Shown: piece by piece, positions 34,686 through 43,703 of the stretch
How positions within the stretch are numbered: the stretch's first letter is position 1
Layout of the letters: every line of letters starts with the position of its first letter
Assembly (NCBI GenBank): GCA_016717725.1
Contig: JADKFA010000008.1
Span: forward strand, 62,001-126,000
Origin: Bacteroidota bacterium
GTDB lineage: Bacteria > Bacteroidota > Bacteroidia > AKYH767-A > OLB10
Length of the DNA stretch: 64,000 nt
Reading direction: 5' to 3'
Translations under genes and position numbers: made by a program
The notes under the pieces: generated by a model
Database searches by the model: none
What the model was told of the DNA's origin: nothing
The model's input: only the letters and a program-made list of their open reading frames with translations

Positions 34686-36554
34686 CTAATCTCTCTCCGA
34701 CAGTTCTAACCACCGCATCGATTTCGCATCCAACTTCTTTTCCGTATCCTGAAAATCGATGGAGCATTTTTGAATTTCATCAACAGGTAGCGCAGTATTC
34801 ATTTTATTGAGAAGCATCTCCTTTTTCTTTTCTAAAAGCGCGATTTCTTGCTCTAGGGATTCGAGTTCTTTTTGTTCCTTGAAACTTAATTTTACTTTTT
34901 TCTTAGTGGGTGCCTCGACCACCGTCGCAGCCGGTAACGTAGGTTTGCGATCCGATTTTTTTAAGGGAGTTTCTTCAATGATGCTACGATACTCTGTATA
35001 ATTTCCATGAATGTCCTTTATTTCTCCATCTCCATCGAATACGAAAACGTGATCAACTAATCGATCCATGAAGTAACGGTCGTGGGTTACCATTAACAAG
35101 CATCCTTTGTATCCTTCTAAAAATTCTTCTAAAATATTTAAAGTAACAATGTCTAAATCGTTGGTGGGCTCATCCAGGATTAAGAAATTTGGATTCTTAA
35201 GAAGGATGGTCATTAAATACAAACGCTTCTTCTCGCCCCCACTCAACTTAGAAACGTAAACATGTTGCTTGGCTCCTGTAAATAAGAAATGATTTAAGAA
35301 CTGAGAAACACCAATATAGTTTCCATTACCAGTTTCTACATACTCAGCAATGTCTTTTGCCACATCGATCACACGCTTATCCTCTGGCAAGTTCATGCCT
35401 TGCTGAGAATAATAACCAAAGACAACCGTTTCGCCCGTTTTCACTCTGCCTTTATCCGGTTTGGCAAGCTCCATAATCATGTTGAGCAAGGTGGATTTTC
35501 CAGCTCCATTGCGACCAATGATTCCAATTTTCTCCCCTTTAATGAAGGTATAACTAAAATCTTTTAGCAAAACTTTCCCATCATAACTTTTGCATACATT
35601 TTCCAACTCCAGAATTTTACTTCCGAGTCGATTCATCTGCATGGTCATTTGCAATTTATCATCTGCTCGTTTTCCTTTAGCTACTTTCTCGGTATCGTAA
35701 AATGAATCTTGCCTCGATTTGGATTTCGTTGTTCGCGCTTTTGGTTGGCGACGCATCCACTCTAATTCACGCTTATATAAATTTCGTGCTTTGTCGACCG
35801 TTGATTTCGTTTGCTCTTCACGCTCATCTTTCTTCTCCATGTAGTACGCATAATTTCCGTTGTACGTATATACATTACTGTCATCTATTTCAACAATGAC
35901 ATTGCATACATTGTCCAAAAAATATCGATCATGGGAAATTAAGATGATGGATTTATTCAATCGCTTAATGTATTGCTCTAACCATTCAATCATGTCGAGA
36001 TCGAGATGGTTGGTGGGCTCATCGAGTAATAGAACATCGTGATCATCGATGAGTAATCGCGCTAAAGCCATTCTCTTTTTTTGTCCACCCGACATCAACT
36101 TAGTTTCTTTGTCGAGTTGATGAATTCCTAATTTACCCAATACTTCTGCTGCGCGCGCTTCATAATCCCAGCCGTTGAGTGAATCGATGGCATCCATGGC
36201 GATCTGCAATTTCCCAGGGTCAATTTCCTCTCCACTGTTGATAATCTGCTCATATTCACCAATGGCATGCAAAACGGGATGTCCAGGTTCAAAGATGCAA
36301 TCCATTACCGAAGCCGTTGGTGGAAATTGTGGATCTTGCTCTAAATAGCCCACTCGTAAATCCTTGCGAAATGAAACAATGCCTTCATCGGCGACTTCCT
36401 TTCCAGCAATAATTTTCATCAACGTGGTTTTTCCACTTCCATTGGCAGCAATGAGCGCCATTTTTTGTCCTTCCGACAAGGAAATATCAATTTTACTAAA
36501 TAATGGCTTCTCATTAAAGGCTTTCGATATCCCCTCAGCAGTAAATAAATTCAT
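34686..36554 (-). CDS. ABC-F family ATPase (Uup/YheS-like)
   Basis: A 622-residue soluble protein with two ABC domains and no membrane segments. Domain 1 has Walker A NGSGKTTLMKII, signature MSGGQKKRMALARLL and LLLDEPTNHLDLDMIEWLE. A charged linker (RRQPKARTTKSKSRQ) leads to domain 2, with NGAGKSTLLNMI, LSGGEKKRLYLM and LILDEPTNDLDIVTL. A C-terminal coiled coil (LESLEQEIALLEKKKEMLL) resembles that of Uup. ABC-F proteins act on ribosomes, and the Uup type also affects DNA transactions. It starts 4 bases after a TAATTTTG element. Confidence 0.92.
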   Translation of the reverse strand: MNLFTAEGISKAFNEKPLFSKIDISLSEGQKMALIAANGSGKTTLMKIIAGKEVADEGIVSFRKDLRVGYLEQDPQFPPTASVMDCIFEPGHPVLHAIGEYEQIINSGEEIDPGKLQIAMDAIDSLNGWDYEARAAEVLGKLGIHQLDKETKLMSGGQKKRMALARLLIDDHDVLLLDEPTNHLDLDMIEWLEQYIKRLNKSIILISHDRYFLDNVCNVIVEIDDSNVYTYNGNYAYYMEKKDEREEQTKSTVDKARNLYKRELEWMRRQPKARTTKSKSRQDSFYDTEKVAKGKRADDKLQMTMQMNRLGSKILELENVCKSYDGKVLLKDFSYTFIKGEKIGIIGRNGAGKSTLLNMIMELAKPDKGRVKTGETVVFGYYSQQGMNLPEDKRVIDVAKDIAEYVETGNGNYIGVSQFLNHFLFTGAKQHVYVSKLSGGEKKRLYLMTILLKNPNFLILDEPTNDLDIVTLNILEEFLEGYKGCLLMVTHDRYFMDRLVDHVFVFDGDGEIKDIHGNYTEYRSIIEETPLKKSDRKPTLPAATVVEAPTKKKVKLSFKEQKELESLEQEIALLEKKKEMLLNKMNTALPVDEIQKCSIDFQDTEKKLDAKSMRWLELSERD

Positions 36555-36558
36555 GGCG

Positions 36559-36566
36559 CAAAATTA
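36559..36566 (-). promoter_or_regulatory. -7 element 4 bases before the ABC-F start
   Basis: On the minus strand TAATTTTG is followed by CGCC and ATG. It matches TAnnTTTG and implies a leaderless or near-leaderless ABC-F mRNA. Confidence 0.45.
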
Positions 36567-36664
36567 CGGTTTCTTTGGATGCTATTTGGGGTGTGAAGAT
36601 GGATTTTTAGCATTGAAAACAAGGAGGTAATCAAAATAAGAGGGGCTGAAAGCGATGAATCCAC

Positions 36665-36672
36665 TATTTTTA
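36665..36672 (+). promoter_or_regulatory. -7 element 4 bases before the GNAT start
   Basis: TATTTTTA followed by CTGC and the ATG at 36677. It differs from the consensus only in the last base. Confidence 0.35.
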
Positions 36673-36676
36673 CTGC

Positions 36677-37159
36677 ATGCAAGTACGCGAAGCCCAACCT
36701 ACTGAAATTCCCATCATCCATGCCTTAGCCCGCAAAATATGGATGGCTCACTACCCGAGCATCATCTCCATGGAGCAAATTGAATACATGTTGGAAAAGA
36801 TGTACAGTAAAACAGCTTTGCAACAACAATTGACAGAAGGACATCGTTTTTTTATTTTATCGGATGAGAAAATTGATCTTGGCTATTTATCATTTAGTCA
36901 AACCGAAAAAGGAAACTATTTTTTGCATAAATTTTACATCGATACACAACATCACCGAAAAGGATTAGGACATTTCTTTTTTGATACTGTTTTCAATGCC
37001 ATTTATGATCTAAAAACAATTCGATTGACCGTGAATAGAACCAATCTGAAAGCCATCAATTTTTACTTCAAGAAAGGGTTTACCATTGAAGAAGTAAAGG
37101 ATTTTGATATTGGCAATAATTATTTTATGAATGATTTTGTAATGCTGTATAAAAAATAA
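36677..37159 (+). CDS. GNAT-family N-acetyltransferase
   Basis: A 160-residue GNAT enzyme. The N-terminal MQVREAQPTEIPIIHALARK is the usual beta1-alpha1 start. The acetyl-CoA pyrophosphate loop is QHHRKGLGHFFFD (Q/RxxGxG/A, about residues 94-106), preceded by YFLHKFYIDTQ. Motif B, RLTVNRTNLKAINFYFKKGF, is well conserved. The substrate is unknown. It is divergent from the ABC-F gene across a 122-base region with a -7 element on each strand. Confidence 0.9.
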   Translation: MQVREAQPTEIPIIHALARKIWMAHYPSIISMEQIEYMLEKMYSKTALQQQLTEGHRFFILSDEKIDLGYLSFSQTEKGNYFLHKFYIDTQHHRKGLGHFFFDTVFNAIYDLKTIRLTVNRTNLKAINFYFKKGFTIEEVKDFDIGNNYFMNDFVMLYKK

Positions 37160-37178
37160 TTTCAAACCTATTATTGAC

Positions 37179-37186
37179 TAATTTTA
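37179..37186 (+). promoter_or_regulatory. -7 element 4 bases before aroC
   Basis: TAATTTTA followed by CACC and the ATG at 37191, similar in spacing to the elements before the rhomboid, GNAT and ABC-F genes. Confidence 0.35.
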
Positions 37187-37190
37187 CACC

Positions 37191-38291
37191 ATGGCAGGCA
37201 ATTCATTCGGACAAGCATTTCGCATCAGTACTTTCGGTGAGTCACACGGAGTTGGAATTGGTGTGGTGATTGACGGATGTCCTGCAGGATTGGAAATTGA
37301 TTTAGATTTCATCCAAAGTGAATTAAACCGAAGAAGGCCAGGACAAAGTGAAATTACATCTCCCCGCAATGAAGCAGACATCGTAGAAATTCTCAGTGGC
37401 GTTTTTCAAAACAAAAGTACGGGAGCTCCCATTGCTTTATTCATTAAAAACAATGATCAGCGTCCCGACGATTACGAACACATCAAAGAAAACTGGCGTC
37501 CAGGTCATGCTGATTTTACATACGATCAGAAATATGGTTTTCGCGATCATCGTGGGGGCGGACGATCATCAGCACGTGAAACTGCTGCCCGTGTCATGGC
37601 AGGTGCTGTAGCTAAACTTTTGTTGGCGCATCACGATATTCAAATTTCAGGATATGTGAGTAGTGTCGCTGATATTCATGTCACGCTACCCTACACACAA
37701 CTCGATTTAGAAAAGACAGAAGAGAACATCGTGCGTTGTCCAGAAAAAGCGACAGCGAATAAAATGATTGCGCTCATTGAAAATATTAGAGATACTGGCG
37801 ATACCGTAGGCGGTGTCATTACTTGTGTAGCGAAAAAAGTTCCTTCTGGATTAGGCGAACCTGTTTTTAATAAACTTCAAGCCGATTTAGCTGCAGCTAT
37901 GATGAGCATCAATGCAGCGAAAGGATTTGAAATTGGTAGTGGATTTGAAGGCACCAAACTCAAAGGAAGTGAATTCAATGACGCTTTTGCCGCTGATATT
38001 GACCGCAAAGGTCACCCCCGTTTTAAGACCATCACCAACCATAGCGGAGGGGTTCAAGGAGGCATTAGCAATGGTGCCGATTTGGTTTTTAATGTGGCTT
38101 TTAAAGCTGTTTCTACCTTGATGAAAGCTCAACAAACTGTTGACAAAGAGGGTAAATCGGTTGTTTTAGAGGGGAAGGGTCGACACGATCCTTGCGTATT
38201 GCCTCGTGCTGTACCCATTGTGGAAGCTATGTGTGCCATCGTTTTAGCCGACCATTGGCTTCGAAATAAAATGGCCCGAATGGAAGATTAA
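37191..38291 (+). CDS. aroC: Chorismate synthase
   Basis: A 366-residue flavin-dependent enzyme that converts EPSP to chorismate, the last step of the shikimate pathway. Signatures are FRISTFGESHGVGIGVVIDG (residues 8-27), RRRPGQSEITSPRNEAD, the second motif GHADFTYDQKYGFRDHRGGG with RSSARETAARV, and the C-terminal GRHDPCVLPRAVPIVEAM. Length is normal and all motifs are intact. No other aro gene lies in the window. Confidence 0.97.
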   Translation: MAGNSFGQAFRISTFGESHGVGIGVVIDGCPAGLEIDLDFIQSELNRRRPGQSEITSPRNEADIVEILSGVFQNKSTGAPIALFIKNNDQRPDDYEHIKENWRPGHADFTYDQKYGFRDHRGGGRSSARETAARVMAGAVAKLLLAHHDIQISGYVSSVADIHVTLPYTQLDLEKTEENIVRCPEKATANKMIALIENIRDTGDTVGGVITCVAKKVPSGLGEPVFNKLQADLAAAMMSINAAKGFEIGSGFEGTKLKGSEFNDAFAADIDRKGHPRFKTITNHSGGVQGGISNGADLVFNVAFKAVSTLMKAQQTVDKEGKSVVLEGKGRHDPCVLPRAVPIVEAMCAIVLADHWLRNKMARMED

Positions 38292-38386
38292 CATTGTTAA
38301 AAACCATTCTCAAAAACATTTCTACTTCATCCAAAATCGGCACTTTTTCTTCCGATTTTTGCGTTGTAGAATAAACACATCCCTTC

Positions 38387-41037
38387 ATGTTAAAGAAAAT
38401 ACTTATTGGCTTAGGATCATTTATCGTTTTGCTTTTAGCAGCGGCCTTTATCCTTCCTATTGTTTACAAAGGCAAAATTGAATCCCTAGTTAAAGAGGAA
38501 ATCAATAAAAGCATCAATGCGAAAGTTGATTTTACAAGTTACGATCTCACCATTTTTAGCAGCTTTCCCAACCTCAGCATAGAACTGAATAATTTGAGTG
38601 TGGTTAACCAAGCACCATTTGCGGGAGATACCTTAGCTGGGATGAAACAACTATCTCTCACCATCGACATCATGAGTGTGATTGGCGGTGGACAAATTGA
38701 TATTAAATCGGTGCAATTAAAAGAGCCACGTATACATCTCATCGTTTTGAAAGATGGAAAAGCGAATTGGGATATTGTTAAGGAAGACAGTTCAAAAACA
38801 GAAGCAAGTAGTGAACCTTCAAAATTCAAAGTTGCATTGCGCTCTTATAGCATCAGCGATGGAATGGTTTCTTATGAAGATGCATCCATGGATTTCAACA
38901 TGCTGATGGACGATTTGAATCATAAAGGCAAAGGTGATTTCACACAAGATTTATTTGTGCTGAGCACGCAAACTGATATTGCCAGTGCTGATTTATGGTT
39001 TGGCGGTGTGAAGTATTTACATCGTGCTAAAACCGGATTGAAAGTAGATTTGGACATGGACATGCCAAATATGAAATTCACATTTAAAGAAAATGAAATT
39101 GCTATCAATGAGCTTGTTTTGGGTGTAGATGGATGGGTGGCTATGCCCACAGATGATATTACAATGGATATGAAATTTGATGCACGTAAAAACGAATTCA
39201 AAAATTTCCTATCGATGGTTCCCGGCGTTTACAGAGAGGGATTTAAAGATTTGAAATCTTCTGGAACTTTATCTTTTAAAGCATTTGTAAAAGGAACGTA
39301 TAATGAAAAACAAATGCCTGGCTTTGGTGTGAATCTAAAAGTACAAAATGGAAATTTCCAATATCCTTCTCTTCCTATAGCCGTAAATAATGTTCAATTG
39401 AATTTGAATGTAAACAATGCAGATGGAGTTCCAGATCATACCATCATCGACTTACAACAATTACATGTGGAACTTGGCAACCAACCTTTCGATGCAAAAC
39501 TTAGTGTTCGCACACCGGTGAGTGATGCCGATATTAAAGGAAGTATTAAAGGAGATATCAACTTTGCAAACATCAGCAAAGTGGTTCCTTTAGAAGAAGG
39601 AACTACGATGAAAGGAACTTTGAAAGCTAATGTGAATATCAATGGAAGAATGTCGGCAATTGAACAAGAGCGTTATCAAGATTTTCAGGCTGATGGATTA
39701 ATTCAATTGAATAATTTCAACTATAGCACGAAGGAAAACAATCAAGGATATGAGTTGAGAGAAGTAAAACTTACTTTCAATCCGCAATTTGTGGAACTCA
39801 ATAATTTTGATGCGATGCTAGGTAAAAGTGATGTGCATGCAGATGGTCGACTCGACAATTTATTAGCCTACCTCATCAAAAAAACAAATGCTAAAAGGAA
39901 ATTTAAACGTAACAAGTCGTTTATTAGATTTAGTTGCATTGAATGGAAACAGCGCTGCAGCAACTACACTGCAGCAGCGGACACCACACCAATGACCTTG
40001 ATTGAGGTACCAGGCAATTTAGATTTCACGACAAACTTAACCATCACCAAATTACTTTACGACAATTTAATTTTGGATCATGTAAATGGAAAAGTGGTGA
40101 TTCGCAATCAAGCCATCAACATGGAAAACTTGAGCTTCAATACACTTTCTGGCTCGATGAAGATGAGTGGATCGTACGCAACTCCGGAGCGTAAATCAGC
40201 AAATATTTCTTTTGACATGAACATTAAAGGATTCGATATTCAACAAACTGCAAAACTTTTGAATCGGTGAAGAAAATGGCTCCTATTGCCGAATTTGCAA
40301 CTGGAACATACTCCACCTCACTTAACATCAACGGCAAGTTGAATGAACACATGGAACCCAATTTAAATACCATGACGGGATCTGGAAAATTAAGTACGGA
40401 CGCTGTTGTCATCAATAGTTTTGGACCGTTATTAAAAGTAGCTGAAACATTAAAACTCGATCAATTTAAACAACTGAAAGTACAAAATGTAAACTTCAGT
40501 TATTCCATTGAAAATGGTAGAGCTTTTGTGAAACCTTTTGATGTAAATTTAGTAGGAATCCCAACAACTGTGAATGGAAGTACAGGCTTCGATCAAACCA
40601 TTGATTATACATTAGCGATGAACATTCCAACTTCCAAATTACCGGGAGCGGCGACTAGTGCTATTGGAGGACTCATCTCCAGCGCCAATTCAAAAGGTGC
40701 TAACTTAAGTATGGCTGAAAATGTAAAATTGAATTTAAAGATGGGCGGAACAGTAACTAAACCTACGGTGAGCACTGATTTAAAAGAAACCGCTGGAAAT
40801 CTCATCAACTCTGTAAAAGATAAAGTAAAAGAAGAAATCAATCAGAAAAAAGAAGAGCTCGAAAATAAAGCGAAGGAAGAGGCTGATCGATTAAAAAAAG
40901 AAGCGGAAGCTAAAGCAAATGCTGAAAAAGAAAGATTGAAAAAAGAGGCGGAAGAAAAAGTTAAAGCTGAAAAGGAAAGGTTAAAAAAAGAAGCTGAGAA
41001 AAAAGCGAAAGATGCTGTAAAGGGCTTATTCAAATAA
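38387..41037 (+). CDS. AsmA-family envelope protein (three frameshifts)
   Basis: Reconstructed at about 883 residues. An N-terminal TM anchor (LIGLGSFIVLLLAAAFILPI) is followed by the AsmA opening with INAKVDFTSYDLTIFSSFPN and a long beta-rich groove. Near 39885 an A run shifts the reading from KKQMLKGNLNVTSRLLDL into a nonsense frame for about 30 residues; it recovers before ADTTPMTLIEVPGNLDF. A third break near 40268 separates TAKLLN from SVKKMAPIAEFATGTYS. The C-terminal 65 residues are an unusual Lys/Glu/Ala helix with repeated ERLKKEAE units. AsmA-like proteins bridge the envelope and probably move lipids. Confidence 0.82.
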
Positions 41038-41055
41038 CATTTTGACGACGGACAT

Positions 41056-41527
41056 ATGAATAAAATAATTTACTACTCCATCTTTTTACTGGTGTTTGCA
41101 GGGTGCAAAGAAGATAAAGAATGTACTACCAGACAGTATTACTGACAACTGTGAATTTCCGAATGGCCACTTAAAATGGACGATTGGAGGAAATCAAACA
41201 TGCGCGAACATGAGTTTATTTGGTGACTTAGGTATAATTATGACGATTAATGGAATTTCACTCAATGGCGAAACCTTTACCATGGAGTTAGAAGATGTTT
41301 CTCCTGGAACTTATACTATGTCATCTGACACCAATCACATTCTCCACACCGATCAACTTGGAATGGCTTGGGAAAGCACAAATGCAAATCCGGCAACACT
41401 TGTAATCTTATCAAATAATACAAGCAACAATGTACTGGAAGCAAATTTTAGTGGAACTCTAAAAAGTCCGCTCGGATTAATCAAGACTATCAGCAGTGGC
41501 TCACTAAAAGTTAATTACACCGAATAA
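41056..41527 (+). CDS. Small lipoprotein (one frameshift)
   Basis: The ATG at 41056 begins MNKIIYYSIFLLVFAGCKED, a clear lipoprotein signal with lipobox FAGC, but this frame stops after about 29 residues. The other frame, open to 41527, continues with VLPDSITDNCEFPNG and a beta-rich domain (GDLGIIMTINGISLNGETFT, GTYTMSSDTNHILH). Neither part makes sense alone, so I join them as one lipoprotein of about 157 residues with an indel between 41105 and 41145. I do not recognise the mature domain. It follows the AsmA-like gene by 18 bases. Confidence 0.7.
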
Positions 41528-41534
41528 AATAAAA

Positions 41535-41563
41535 TTGCAGGGTGAATTTTTTTTTGTATTTTG
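41535..41563 (+). promoter_or_regulatory. Promoter of NlpE-like gene
   Basis: TTG (41535-41537), a 19-bp spacer and TATTTTG (41557-41563), a shortened -7 element, precede the ATG at 41584 by 20 bases. Confidence 0.45.
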
Positions 41564-41583
41564 CTCTATCAAATCTATCAAGA

Positions 41584-42042
41584 ATGAAAAAATGGATATG
41601 GAGTATAGCCATCGTCGTCTTACTTCAAAATAGTGCATGTACTCGAAACAGTCAAAATGCAACCATCACGGTTGATACTGTAGAAACTGATTTTTTTGAT
41701 GGACTAACACCTTCCACAGCAGAATTTACTTTTGAAGGAATCTTGCCCTGTGCCGATTGTATGGGTATTAAAACCAATCTTGTGATTAATAACGATAGTC
41801 TCAGTTATTTCCTAACGGAGACGTATATGGGTAAAAATAATCCAGATTCTGTTTTCCTTCGCTCAGGCACATTTACCAGACTTACTGCCACGGATAGCGT
41901 TTCTACGATACTTCAACTTTCAGCAGCCAAAGAATTATCTCCTCTTTTTTATAAAGTAATCGGTGATTCCATCTTGAAAAAATTGGACAATCAAGGTCAG
42001 GAAATTTTAGGAAATCATAATTATCTCTTAACTCGTAAGTAA
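41584..42042 (+). CDS. NlpE-like lipoprotein
   Basis: A 152-residue lipoprotein starting at MKKWIWSIAIVVLL with lipobox QNSACTRNS. The mature domain carries the NlpE N-terminal signature FEGILPCADCMGIKTNLVIN, including the CxxC of copper-resistance/NlpE proteins. It continues as an antiparallel beta barrel (SLSYFLTETYMGKN, FLRSGTFTRLTATD) and ends YLLTRK. In enteric bacteria NlpE signals surface sensing and copper stress through Cpx. Here it stands alone and probably has a general envelope role. Confidence 0.85.
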   Translation: MKKWIWSIAIVVLLQNSACTRNSQNATITVDTVETDFFDGLTPSTAEFTFEGILPCADCMGIKTNLVINNDSLSYFLTETYMGKNNPDSVFLRSGTFTRLTATDSVSTILQLSAAKELSPLFYKVIGDSILKKLDNQGQEILGNHNYLLTRK

Positions 42043-42365
42043 AATTATTCTTGCGATTAATATAATCGCTCCGAATAAAATTTTAATTGGTAAGTTGACA
42101 ATCCCGATAGCTATCGGGAGGCAAATTGATAGATTAGTGGTTGCCGATAGCTGGATTGGGATGTGGATTAGTGGATTCACGGATCATGGTTTTTTTGAAT
42201 TTGGTTTTATTCGAATTTCGCCTGATTTCGCATTTCGTGTTTATTCGCATTTCGCGTATCAGCGTTTCAGCGCATTCACCAATTGATTCGCCCACGGCAA
42301 GCCAGGGCAAGTATTTCGCATTGCGTCAGCGCATCGAGGCGTATTCGTAATTCTTTCTTTGGATC
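42043..42365. other. Gene-free gap with palindrome and degenerate repeats
   Basis: A GCGATTA/TAATCGC hairpin (42053-42069) and the 18-bp palindrome TCCCGATAGCTATCGGGA (42102-42119) are followed by a degenerate run of ATTTCGC-, GGATTAGTGGATT- and CAGCG-type repeats to about 42330. The open frames here are low-complexity products of that repetition, not genes. Confidence 0.6.
42102..42119. repeat. 18-bp perfect palindrome TCCCGATAGCTATCGGGA
   Basis: A member of the same palindrome family as 1726-1747 and 10954-11000. It lies between the convergent NlpE-like and symporter genes, and has no U tract. Confidence 0.75.
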
Positions 42366-43590
42366 CTACTGTTTCAGCTCCCCCTCCCACTTACAAACAA
42401 CCGCTGTAGCTACTGCATTTCCAACAACGTTTGTAGCGCTTCTTCCCATGTCGAGTAACTGATCAATTCCAAGAAGTAATAACAATCCTGCTTCAGGAAT
42501 ATTAAATGCGCTCAACATTCCGGCTATTACTACTAGACTTGCTCTGGGCACACCGGCCATTCCTTTACTCGTTACCAATAACATCAACATCATGGTAATC
42601 TCTTGCGAAATGGTCATATCGATTCCGTAAGCTTGCGCAATAAATACGGTGGCGAATGTCATGTACATGATGGAACCATCTAAATTAAATGAATAACCCA
42701 AGGGAAGTACGAAGGAAATTATTCTGGTGCTACATCCATATTTCTCAAAGCTTCAACCGTTTTTGGAAATGCCGATTCAGAAGATGCTGTTGAGAATGCC
42801 AATAAAATAGGTTCGCGAATTTCTTTTAACAATTTGATAAATGGAATTTTTAGGAAGAAACAAATACTGCCTAAAATGACAAATGCGAAAAAGATCAACC
42901 CAAAATAAAAACAGGCAATCAAATAAATATATCCGCCAATAATTCCCAATCCTTGTTTAGCGACAACTGCTGCTATGGCTCCAAAAACACCAAAGGGAGC
43001 AAACATCATTACATAATTCGTAACTTTAAACATGACATGACCTAGGGCATCCATTGCATTTACAATCGACTTCGCCTTATCACCCATAGCGGCAGTTCCA
43101 ATCCCAAAGAAAATGGAGAAAACAACGATGGGTAAAATTTCATTGTTGGCCATGGCCTCAATCACACTTTTGGGAATTACATGGGTAATAAATTCTTTGA
43201 AAGAGGGGGCTCCTTTGCTTAGACCTTCACTCAATTCCTCTGCGGGAAGTGGCAAATGCATCACTAGACCAGGTTCAAAAATATTTACCAATACTAACCC
43301 AAAGTCAAAGCCAAAATGGTAGCCCCTTGGAAATAAAGAAGGGTCTTTATTCCAATACGTCCAACACTCTTAAAATCGCCCACTTTCGCTATTCCATACA
43401 CCAGCGTACTGAATACCAAGGGGGCAATAATCATCTTTATTAAGCGTAGAAATATATCGCTCAGGATCTGAATATTATCGGCAAACTTGTTAAAATCAGC
43501 AGGATCGGGGTACATCTCGCGGTATATATAACCAACCAGAATACCGAGTAGCATGCCAATAAATATGCGAGCAGTTAGGTTTATCTTCAT
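42366..43590 (-). CDS. Dicarboxylate/amino acid:cation symporter (two frameshifts)
   Basis: A DAACS-family (GltP/DctA) transporter that imports glutamate, aspartate or C4-dicarboxylates with Na+ or H+. It starts at MKINLTARIFIGMLLGILVG (ATG at 43590). Landmarks are IFLRLIKMIIAPLVFSTLVY, AFSTASSESAFPKTVEAL (the serine-rich re-entrant hairpin HP1), GYSFNLDGSIMYMTFATVFI (TM7) and VTSKGMAGVPRASLVV (HP2). The frame breaks near 43294, where one T is missing in LTLGLVLVNIF, and near 42719, where one A is missing in APEIISFVLPLG. Adding these bases gives about 408 continuous residues, so the gene is probably intact in the cell. Confidence 0.88.
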
Positions 43591-43635
43591 AGGATCAGGT
43601 CCAAAAATAACCGAATTATCCGAATAATCGATCCT

Positions 43636-43671
43636 TTTGAAGCATTGCACCCCGAGTGTTTTATATCTTTG
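43636..43671 (+). promoter_or_regulatory. Promoter of valS operon
   Basis: TATCTTTG (43664-43671) is a perfect -7 element. TTTG (43636-43639) lies 24 bp upstream, or alternatively TTG (43645-43647) at 16 bp. The ATG is at 43704, leaving a leader of about 28 bases. Confidence 0.6.
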
Positions 43672-43703
43672 CACACTATTAAATTAAGAGATTAGTATTT
43701 AGC

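Noticed and set aside
40842..41033. Phe/Ser-rich minus-strand open frame
   Set aside because: It is the reverse reading of the Lys/Glu-rich AsmA tail; periodicity comes from the real gene.
42095..42350. Two overlapping open frames of 63 and 69 codons after the NlpE-like gene
   Set aside because: They begin inside the palindrome region and translate degenerate ATTTCGC and GGATT repeats; the protein sequences look like repeat artefacts.
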